From contig CM035361.1 of assembly GCA_020137815.1 (NCBI GenBank), positions 5,700,958 to 5,735,957 on the forward strand: a stretch of DNA of 35,000 nucleotides, in the 5' to 3' direction. Both the position numbers and the translations under genes were made by a program. Below, one piece after another: positions 18,632 to 30,200 of the stretch. The stretch is from Hormiphora californensis (lineage: Eukaryota > Ctenophora > Tentaculata > Cydippida > Pleurobrachiidae). Each line of letters begins with the position of its first letter. The stretch's first letter is position 1. The notes under the pieces are model-generated. The model was not told where the DNA came from. It did no database searches and saw only the letters and a program-made list of their open reading frames with translations.

Positions 18632-21600
18632 CTGAGAGGTAGGGGTGTTAGAGAGGGGTGTTAAAGGGGTGTTAGAGAGGGGTGTTAGAGAGGGGTGTTA
18701 GAGAGGGGTGTTAGAGAGGGGTGTTAGAGAGGGGTGTTAGAGGGTGAGAGAGGTAGGGGTGTTAGAGAGGGGTGTTAAAGGGGTGTTAGAGAGGGGTGTT
18801 AGAGGGGTGTTAGAGAGGGGTGTTAGAGGGTGAGAGAGATAGGGGTGTTAGAGGGGTGGGAGATAGGGTGAGAGAGGGGTGTTAAAGGGGTGTTAGAGAG
18901 GTGTTAACTGTTAAAGGGGTGGGAGAGAGGGAGATAGGGGTGTTAAAGGGGTGGGAGAGAGGGGTGTTAGAGGGTGAGAGAGATAGGGGTGTTAGAGGGG
19001 TGTTAAAGGGGTGTTAGAGAGGTGTTAACTGTTAGAGGGGTTTTAGAGGGTGGGAGATAGGGGTGGGAGATAGGGTGAGAGAGGGGTGTTAAAGGGGTGT
19101 TAAAGGGGTGTTAGAGAGGTGTTACCTGTTAGAAGGGTGTTAAAGGGGTGGGAGAGAGGGGTGTTAGAGGTAAGAGGGGTGTTAGATGGGTGAGAGGGGT
19201 GTTAGAGGGGTGTTAGAGAGGGGTGTTAGAGGGGTGTTAGAGAGGGGTGTTAGAGGGGTGTTAGAGAGGGGTGTTAGAGGGGTGGAAGAAGGGTGTTAAA
19301 GGGGTGTTAGAGAGGAGTGTTAGAGGGTGAGAGAGATAGGGGTGTTAGAAGGTGGGAGATAGGGGTGAGAGAGGGGTGTTAGAGGGGGGTGTTAGAGAGG
19401 CGTGTTAGAGGGTGGGAGAGGGGTGGAAGAGGGGTGAGAGAGGGGTGTTAGAGAGGGGTGAGAGAGGGGTGTTAGAGGGGGGTGTTAGAGAGGCGTGTTA
19501 GAGGGGTGTTAGAGGGGTGTTAGAGAGGTGAGAGAGGGGTTAGAGAGGTGTTAGAGGTGTTAAATGGGTGTTAGAGGGGTGTTAGAGGGTGAGAGAGATA
19601 GGGGTGTTAGAGGGTGAGAGAGGGGTGGGAGATAGGGTGAGAGAGATAGGGGTGTTAGAGGGGTGGGAGAGAGGGTGAGAGAGATAGGGGTGTTAGAGGG
19701 GTGTTAGAGAGGGGTGTTAGAGGGTGAGAGAGATAGGGGCCGGGTGTTAGAGGGGTGGGAGATAGGGTGAGAGAGGGGTGTTAAAGGGGTGTTAGAGAGG
19801 TTTTAACTGTTAAAGGGGTGGGAGAGAGGGAGATAGGGGTGTTAAAGGGGTGTTAGAGGGGTGGGAGAGAGGGGTGAGAGAGGGGTGTTAGAGGGTGAGA
19901 GAGATAGGGGTGTTAGAGGGGTGAGAGAGGGGTGTTAAAGGGGTGTTAGAGAGGTGTTAACTGTTAGAGGGGTTTTAGAGGGTGGGAGATAGGGGTGGGA
20001 GATAGGGTGAGAGAGGGGTGTTAAAGGGGTGTTAAAGGGGTGTTAGAGAGGTGTTACCTGTTAGAAGGGTGTTAAAGGGGTGGGAGAGAGGGGTGTTAGA
20101 GGTAAGAGGGGTGTTAGATGGGTGAGAGGGGTGTTAGAGGGGTGTTAGATGGGTGAGAGAGGGGTGTTAGAGAGGGGTGTTAGAGGGTGGGAGATAGGGG
20201 TGAGAGAGGGGTGTTAGTAGGGGGGGGGGGGTGTTAGAGGGGTATCACAGTTTACTTCACAGTTCACAATATATTTTATTACTTACCTCATCTCCATTGA
20301 CTTCAAGTTGTATGGCCTTCAACCTAGCAGCCCTGTCTGCTGCCATTTTCTCTTTGGCGGCCTGGACATCCTCTTTAGATGCAGCTGCAATTAGAGTTAA
20401 TTAGTGTTAATTAGAGTTAATTAGAGTTAATTAGAGTTAATTAGATATTAATTGGAATTAGTTAGTGTTAATTGGATTTAATCAAAGTTAATTTGCAGAA
20501 GGTAAATTAGTAACAACATTGTTCTATTATTAATCAAAACTAATATTAATCAAACTAATTAAATTAATTAACTCACTTCCAACATCATCAGCCAACATGG
20601 TCAGATTATGGGCTCTCTCTTCCAAGATGGCAACTTGTTGTTTCAGAGATAGGACCTCTCGTGATGCCGCATCTACCTTCACTAAAAAAAGGGAGAGGGT
20701 TTATATGGTGGAGTGATAGTTTGGGTGCCACCCAACCACCAGATCGATCCTGCTAAAATGTGAAACTGTAGAACTTCTACTAGAAGTGTGCACAGTTACC
20801 CTAATAAAACACGAGATCTAACACCGCCACTTGGTGACGCGGCCATCCCTACACTAGCCGCGCGCAGCGCGGCTAAACGAAGCCCGCGAAGCATCACCAA
20901 CACCGCCACGTGTTCCAATATAATAATAACTCACACGAAAGACTGCCACAATCTGCCTCCCTCTCAGCTAGCTTCCCTTCAGCGTGGATACTCCTCGAAC
21001 TACACTCCCCGGCCACTGCCGCCATCTTTTCGAGCTCTTCTTCAAGGATGGATATCTCCGCTTCTTGCTCGGTTAGGAGCTTCCGCAGTTTAGTATGATC
21101 ACCAACACGATCTAGGGATAGGGGGTATTATTCTCCGCAGTTTAGTATGGTCACCCACACGATCTAAATTAAAGATGGGACGTGTTATATTGGACGTTAT
21201 ATTTCCGGGCGAAAAGAAATTTGAGATCACACACACACTGATCCTCCCAGGCTCATCACCATGGGCACGTCGCGCCCCTCATGTTCGTGCGCCCGGAGGC
21301 CCTCCTGTAATTGGTCACGTGACTTCGCCCCCTCACTTGAAAAATCATTCCTACGCCCCTCATGTTCGCGCGATCCCCTCACGCAGGCAACCACCACACT
21401 TACTCTGATCAATGATGATTCGGTTGACAGTTCTCTTGATACACTTGACCCACTTCTCCCTCTCTTCATAGGTTGTTGTACTGAAAATTACCGTGTTTTC
21501 CTCACTGCCATTCACTCCGGACACCTGGGAAGAGTTAATTAGAACAATTGTACCTGCGAAGAGTTAATTAGAACATTAATTAGACCTTGTACCTGCGAAG

Positions 21601-24600
21601 AGTTAATTAGAACATTAATTAGACCTTGTACCTGGGAAGAGTTAATTAGAACATTACTTAGACCTTGTACCTGCAAAGAGTTAGAACATTACTTAGACCT
21701 TGTACCTGGGAAGAGTTAATTAGAACATTAATTAGTACTTGGAGAACGGAGAGGATTATTATGTTACAACCCTCCTTTACATTGGTACGGTGAAAAAGGG
21801 TCGAGCAACGAAGAGTATTGTTACTGACTGACAGACAGATACACAAACAGAGTGACAGACAGAGTGACAGACAGTCAGGCTAACAGATGGATTAACGAAG
21901 AAACATATGTCTGTGAGATTTTTGTATCCCTAAAAAAGTTGTAGAATCTTTATAAGATCACCGGTTACCTATTATATATATATTAGAGCAAAAACTAATT
22001 GAAATTAGTTCGCCAGAAAGGTGGCCCATTTTGAACTTACTCCTTCATTTCCGTCACCTTTGAGTTGAGACTTCAAAGACATTGAGGTATCCTTAAACTT
22101 TTCCGCCTTCAACTCAAAGGTGACGGAAATGAAGGAGTAAGTTCAAAATGGGCCACCTTTCTGGCGAACTAATTTCAATTAGTTTTTGCTCTAAATTTGT
22201 ACTCTTTTTTGGTCGTTTGAGGTCATTTATGACCTCAAACAACTAAGCTATTTGTCAACTAAAGTGTTCAAATGTAATTCAAATGTAATTTCAAAATTCG
22301 ACGTCGTTTTGACGTCGTGACGTCACACGTGACGTCACGACGACGTAAAAAATTATGACAGACTATTCGGCCAATGAAGCACTAAACGTGTGAAAAGTTT
22401 TAAAGGCCATGGTAGTTAAGAACTGAAGTTATTGCACGAAATGTGAGTTTTTATGTGGATTTTCACATCAAATTTTTGAGTTCCGACGCGTTTTAAGGTC
22501 TGAAAATGACAGGTCAGAAAAATTTGCAATATAGTATCTGAAAGTTCAGACAATTTCCCACTAACGATTTTGCGTCAAATTAGGAATTGGAAAATGTCTT
22601 GAGGGTGCTAGAGGCGTTTGAAAATATTTGGTCTGAGATTTTTCAATGACGTCACTTTGTGACGTCATTACGCCCGTCATAGTGGACATTTTGACTTGAA
22701 ACCTTAACTAATGCATGCCCCGAACGATTTCCTAACGGATAAAACTTGGTTCAAGTCTCTAGCTAGTATGGTTCAGGCTACAAGTGTTACACAGTGAAGC
22801 GTCTATAGCTATAGCTATATATATATCTATCTATTAACACTTCAAATGACAACTAGTTTAGTTGTTTGAGGTCATAAATGACCTCAAACAACCAAAAAAA
22901 AGTACAAATTTAGAGCAAAAACTAATTGAAATTAGTTCGCCGGAAAGGTGGCCCACTTTGTTCTTACTCCTTCATTTACGTCACCTATGAGTTGAGGCTT
23001 CAAAGACATTGAGGTATCCGTATACTTTTTCGCCTTCAACTCAAAGGTGACGGAAATGAAGGAGTAAGAACAAAGTGGGCCACCTTTCCGGCGAACTAAT
23101 TTCAATTAGTTTTTGCTCTAAATTTGTACTTTTTTTTGGTTGTTTGAGGTCATTTATGACCTCAAACAACTAAACTAGTTGTCATTTGAAGTGTTAAAAT
23201 GTAATTGAAATATATAATCATGGGTTATAGGAAACTGATTTGAAGAAATTTTCAAAATTCGACGTCATTTTGACGTCGTGACGTCACATATGACGTCACG
23301 ACGACGTCAAAATTATGACAGAATATTATACCTATGAAGCTCTAAACGTGTGGAACGTTTTAAAGGCCATGGTAGTCAAGAATTGAAGTTATTGCACGAA
23401 ATGTGAGTTTTGGATGTGGATTTTTATATCAAATTTTTGAGTTCGGACGCGTTTTAAGGTCTGAAAATGACACGTTACAGAAATTCACGATATAGTATCT
23501 GAAAGTTCAGACAATTTGCCACTAACGATTTTGCGTCAAATCAGGAACCAGAGTACGTCTTTAGGGCGTTAGAGGCGTTTGAAAATATTTGGTCTGAGAT
23601 TTTGCAATGACGTCACTTAGTGACGTCATTACGGTCGTCATAGTGGACATTTTGACTTGAAACCTTAACTAATGCATGCCCCGAACGATTTCCTAACGGA
23701 TAAAACTTGGTTCAAGTTTCTAGCTAGTATGGTTCTAGCCACAAGTGTTACACAGTGAAGCGTCTATATCTATCTATCTATCTATATATATATATATATA
23801 TAAATAAAAACGGGCAAAGCCCGGACTGTTAAAACAGGTTCCGTCCCGGTGGCATGTTATAGTAGAAGGTTTGATAAATCATAATGATGATGGATCAGGT
23901 GGACTCAACAAATCAAAAAACCACATTTGGTGGACTTATAAAAATTAAAATCAGCAATGCATTTCAAACGAAAGTTATCTTCAGGCTGAGAGTGCCACAG
24001 CTCCTCAGAGTGTCCTTACTCTTTGTAGTTGACTCCTTCATAAAAACATATAAATCAGTGTGATTTATTCCTGGCGTTTGCAGGTAAATTCCACGTCCTA
24101 TTTCCCAGGTACTGTCTGTACATCCTTCACACTGCGTAGTGTGCTTCTGATTTTGTATCAGGTCCGGTGCAGCCTCCACTATATTATCTCCGGGGGTGTC
24201 CTGGGTGTCCAGTTTGTTTTCAGTGACCTTCGTGGTTTGTTTTACAGTGACTTCTGTTTCCCATCTGTTTCCCCTACGGCTAGCTTGACTGGCTTATCCC
24301 CCATGTCGTCGGAGTGACGCTTTGTTTCACTGCTAGGCACTTTCCACTATCTTCCTGGCCATCATCGCAGGTAGGATCGTGGAATCCCCGTACATATAAT
24401 ATGTACGGGGGAGGAGCTTGCACTATGTGGTCAAAACGCGCATTTGTCCGATAGGAATCCTCCGTTTTGAGGGGTTTTGCGCGATTTTGTTAGGCGCTTT
24501 CAGGGAGCGTGCACGCTTGCGTGTGCTGTCAAACACCCTGGAAATTGTGTAGCAGTTGTAGGTAATCGTCTAAAGATCATTTTGCTACCCATAACTTGGC

Positions 24601-27037
24601 TGAAAGTGCGGCAGGTTTTGGACAGCACGGTATCAAAGTTCGTCCTATAGCCCAAAAACTGGCTTCTGTTCAAAGCGCAACCTAAATTTTGGTATCAAAA
24701 GAAAGCTAGGCGGCTAGAGATTACTATGCAACCTCTCCATCGCAACCGGTCCGATGCGGTCATGTATTAAATGCGACATTTATGCTAAAAAAGCACTTGT
24801 CAGCGCTGGTTTTACACGTAAAAACGCGCAACGAGGTTGGATCTTGGTCAAAATTGAGCCTCTACTGCGCGTTTTCTATCAAAATCACCAGATCTCGCGA
24901 GCCTATCGGACATGACCACATAGTGGCTTGGTGATTGAAATGGAGAGTCCCCGACCGGGAGGTAGGTAGATAAATAAAAACGGGCAAAGCCCGGACTGTT
25001 AAAACAGGTTCCGTCCCGGTGGCATGTTATAGTAGAAGGTTTGATAAATCATAATGATGATGGATCAGGTGGACTCAACAAATCAAAAAACCACATTTGG
25101 TGGACTTATAAAAATTAAAATCAGCAATGCATTTCAAACGAAAGTTATCTTCAGGCTGAGAGTGCCACAGCTCCTCAGAGTGTCCTTACTCTTTGTAGTT
25201 GACTCCTTCATAAAAACATATAAATCAGTGTGATTTATTCCTGGCGTTTGCAGGTAAATTCCACGTCCTATTTCCCAGGTACTGTCTGTACATCCTTCAC
25301 ACTGCGTAGTGTGCTTCTGATTTTGTATCAGGTCCGGTGCAGCCTCCACTATATTATCTCCGGGGGTGTCCTGGGTGTCCAGTTTGTTTTCAGTGACCTT
25401 CGTGGTTTGTTTTACAGTGACTTCTGTTTCCCATCTGTTTCCCCTACGGCTAGCTTGACTGGCTTATCCCCCATGTCGTCGGAGTGACGCTTTGTTTCAC
25501 TGCTAGGCACTTTCCACTATCTTCCTGGCCATCATCGCAGGTAGGATCGTGGAATCCCCGTACATATAATATGTACGGGGGAGGAGCTTGGTGATTGAAA
25601 TGGAGAGTCCCCGACCGGGAGGTAGGTAGATAAATAAAAACGGGCAAAGCCCGGACTGTTAAAACAGGTTCCGTCCCGGTGGCATGTTATAGTAGAAGGT
25701 TTGATAAATCATAATGATGATGGATCAGGTGGACTCAACAAATCAAAAAACCACATTTGGTGGACTTATAAAATTAAAATCAGCAATGCATTTCAAACGA
25801 AAGTTATCTTCAGGCTGAGAGTGCCACAGCTCCTCAGAGTGTCCTTACTCTTTGTAGTTGACTCCTTCATAAAAACATATAAATCATGGACCGGGCCCAA
25901 ACGGGATCTGAAATGAAACCTGTCATACATGTACCACAATGGGGACATTCCCCACATTTTACCGAAATTTGCTGGTAGTGTATGGAGCGTGAAATACGAT
26001 GAACACTGAAAAAACTAAAGCATTTTATGTTTTTATAAAGGAGTCACGGAAAAAAAGGCCAAGACCTCCAGAGGAACTTGGCATCCCTATGTAGGTCCCC
26101 CATGTTGAAGGAGCTTTTTTTTTTAAAACCCCCCAAAATGGTTTGTTGAACCTCCCCCTACCTATCCCCATCTTTGTTTGTGACATCCCCTTGATATAAT
26201 ATATAATCCCCATCCCCCACACGAATTTTTTTTTTGGGGGGGGGGTTTGTCAAACTTGCGACCGGGAATAGCTAGCTTTTTGAAATTTTACCGTCAGTAG
26301 ATTTTGTGTGAAGTTTTGTCCCAAAATTTCAGCCCCTGTATCGGGTTCCCGGATTTAGGAGGGGTCGAAAAGTGAAAAAATGGGCTAAAACTTAAAAATT
26401 GTTAAAATTCGCTTGGCAAGCGGGCCCACTTTTCGGGAAAAATTTTGGGGGGGGTGGGAGGGGCCCCCAATTTTTCGTTTGCCAGCAAAAGTGATCTATC
26501 GCCACACTGAAATTTTCTGTTTTGGGGGTGGTGTCATAACTTGCGAACGGAATGAGCTAGCTACTTGAAATTTTTACCGTCAGTAGAGGTCTATGTGAAG
26601 CTTCTTAGTACCAAATTTCAGCCTCCTAGCTCATCTGGTTCCGGAGTTAGGAGGGGTCGAAAAGTACCAAAATGGGCTATAACTTCAAAATTGTTATATC
26701 TACGCTGTTGGCAAGAGGGCCCACTTTTTCGGGAAAAGTTTTAGGGGGGAGGGGATGGGGCCACCTTTGCGCTTGCCAGCGCAGTGATAATAGTTGTTGA
26801 GTAACTCAACAAGCTGTTATAGAGCATCCAATATTTATATGATAGATAGATAATATTGGAGCTAGACATATAACATCTTTTCCTTATCGATGCTTGTAAT
26901 TGTGGGGGGAGTGGCTATAAGCCGTTTATAGATAAAGATAAACGCACGAGGAAACTTTATAGGGGTTAAATCATCGGTAAGTGCTTTGGAAGGGAACGGA
27001 GAGGGAGAAAAAAAAGAGAGAGAGGGAGCGAGAGAGA

Positions 27038-27101
<64 letters not shown>

Positions 27102-27107
27102 GAGAGA

Positions 27108-27153
<46 letters not shown>

Positions 27154-27167
27154 GAGAGTGAGAGAGA

Positions 27168-27258
<91 letters not shown>

Positions 27259-30200
27259 AGAGAGGGGAGAGAAATATAGAGAAATATAAATGAATATATT
27301 TCTAACTGTCTCTGGGATCGATGCGATGGGCACATGGCATCGATCATCAAGCATGGCATGGGCACAAGCACGGGGGGAGCAGAAAACTTGTTACTCTTGA
27401 TAAAAGGAACATGGTGATCTAGGAGAGGATCGATTAGCTGATTATAGCTCAAGAAGAGTGGGAATAATATGTCTGCTTTATATCTCTCCCCCTTCGGTCT
27501 CTGATCCAAGAAAATATAACCTTCCTAGGCCTAGACAGGCGCTGGTTTAAATTGCTCTCACTCCGCCTTGGTATATTTATCAGACAGGGAAACTCTTTTC
27601 CAACCTTTGCGAGTCTTATCGAACTTTTTTAAATAATAATTTCAAATTTTAAGACGGAGATAAAATATATGATAAGTATGATAAATATGCTAATTTTGTT
27701 ACTTCTTTTAAAGTTTCATAGTTGTTGAAATCTGATTCTAGGGATGAGATCAGTTGTGTGGCTGATAATGGCCGTCATGTTCCAGTGGACTACAGGTGAG
27801 TGGACAATAATTGAGTTAGGGACCAGTTACAAAATTGGAAACTGATGTCGGTTTTCAGGTCCCGGTTGCCACTAGCAGTGTGTCCCAGCTGCAAACTATA
27901 GCGTCAGTTTCCAAACTAGCGTCAGTTTCCAACCTCTCTACCCCTTACTCACCAAGTTTGGCGAAGAATTGTTAGGTTCTTAATTGAATATTAGTACTGC
28001 AAAATCGTTGTTTCTCTTTAATAATTGTTAGGTTGCCAAACGTTGAGCAATCCGACCGGGTAACTATCATAGCGTCTTGGGATTCCCCTTGTTTTGGGGA
28101 CGTCGCGCCCCTCATGTTCGCGCGACCTACCCCTCGATTTCGAACCCGTATACTATTATATGCCCACTTGGTTGTTCATGTAATATCTTGAGTGTTAGAT
28201 AGCATATTCTAGGCAGATGGTAAGTAATCATTAGCAAAATTGGTTTCCTTTCTAGTTATCAAATCATATATTATTTCAGCGTGGAGTCCAGTTGTTCATA
28301 ATACTAAGATCCCATTTGATCTGGAGAGCAACCCTCTTCAAATCAAGACCAACTCTACTGCCGGGAGTAGGGACATGATCTTGGTGTATAAATACACTGC
28401 AGATGGGACTACGATTGGAGGGGTGGGGGTGAGTTTTACCTCACCTATCCAATACTACATCGGCTACTGCAGCTCATGGCTTGAACTCCCAGTACAACTA
28501 CCAGAGGAAGTGGACAAGATTTGGACAATTGGAATCACGAATACCACCCTCAACATAGAGTGCAACGGGGTGGAGGTTCTAAACTACCAGTTCAGTGACA
28601 GTAGTGATAGTGATTGTGTACCAAAGTGGGGAGAAGATGTGGAGAAGATAAAATTTAGCTCCTCTGACACCGCATCAGACAGCTACCGTGCAAAACCAAC
28701 AGGTAATGAAGGAGTGATCAATCACTGCAACAATTTTTGATTTATAGCCTAGCATCTCAAATATATTTAAAAAACCATTTCTTTCCACTAGCGTGCCCTG
28801 GGTTTACCGTGGACGGATCAGTGCAAGGAAGTTGGAACGATACAGATCTAGGAGAGACAGTGACCATCAACTGTCAGAAGAAGCACGTGCAAGAAGGTAG
28901 CTCTGAGAGGACCTGTGGTGATGGTGGAGAGTGGATAAATGAAGCTCCTATCTGTGTCATGACACTAGGTAGGTATATTGACTGATTTAATTGTTAACAC
29001 TACCCTGGCAGCAACATCCTGTTGTTGTGTTTGGTACCATACAAGACTTGATATGAACTTTGCTGTTCAAATAATATCCTGAGTTTTAGAGACCCATATT
29101 TTAGGCAGATGGTAAGTAATCGTTTGCGAAATGGTTTTAATTTCTAGTTATCAAATCATATAATATCATTTCAGCGTGGAGTCCAGTTGTTCGTGACACT
29201 TTTATCCCATTTGATCTGGAGAGCACCCCTCTTCAAATCAAAACCAACTCTACTGCCGGGAGTGGGGACATGATCTGGTTGAGAACATTCACTGTAGATG
29301 GGAGTTACATTATTGGAGGATTGCGGGTGGGGTTTACCTCACCTATGAAATACCTCATCGGCTACTGCAGCTCATGGCTTGAACTCCCAGTACAACCGCC
29401 AGAGGAAGTGGACAAGATTTGGACAATTGGAAAGACGAATACCACCCTCAACATAGAGTGCAATGGGGTGGAGGTTCTAAACTACCAGTTCAATGACAGT
29501 AGTCAGGATGACTGTGTATCAAAGTGGGGAGGAGATGTAGTGGAGAAAATAGCATTTCGCTTCTCTGACATCGCATCAGACAGCTACCGTGCAAAACCAA
29601 CAGGTAATGAAGGAGTGATCAATCACTGCAACAATTTTTGATTTATAGCCTAGCATCTCAAATATATTTAAAAAACCATTTCTATCAACTAGCGTGCCCT
29701 GGGTTTACCGTGGACGGATCAGTGCAAGGAAGTTGGAACGATACAGATCCAGGAGAGACAGTGACCATCAACTGCCAGAAGAACCACGTGCAAGAAGGTA
29801 GCTCTGAGAGGCCCTGTGGTGATGGTGGAGAGTGGATAAATGAAGCTCCTCTCTGTGTCATCACACTAGGTAGGTATATTGACTGATTTAATTGTTAACA
29901 CTACCCTGGCAGCAACATCCTGTTGGTGTGTTTGGTACCAGACAAGACTTGATATGAACTTGGTTGGTCATATAATATCCTGAGTGTTAGATATATAATA
30001 GCATATTTTAGGCAGATGTTAAATAATCGTTTGCGAAATGGTTTTCCTTTCTAGTTATCAAATCATATAATATTTCAGTGTGGAGTCCAGTGGTACGTGG
30101 TACTAAGATCCCATTTGATCTGGAGAGCACCCCTCTTCAAATCAAGACCAACTCTACTGCCGGGAGTAGGGACATGATCTTGGTGTATAAATACGCTGCA

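Noticed and set aside
20788-21542. Plus-strand frames over the PH gene exons
   Set aside because: They are antisense shadows of phase-consistent minus-strand exons.
23964-25349. Identical 71-codon and 85-codon frames in the 660-bp units
   Set aside because: Their identity follows from recent tandem duplication, and both strands are open, so there is no coding signal.
26862-27509. Long Ser/Leu frame on the minus strand and Arg/Glu frames on the plus strand
   Set aside because: Simple translation of a GA microsatellite.
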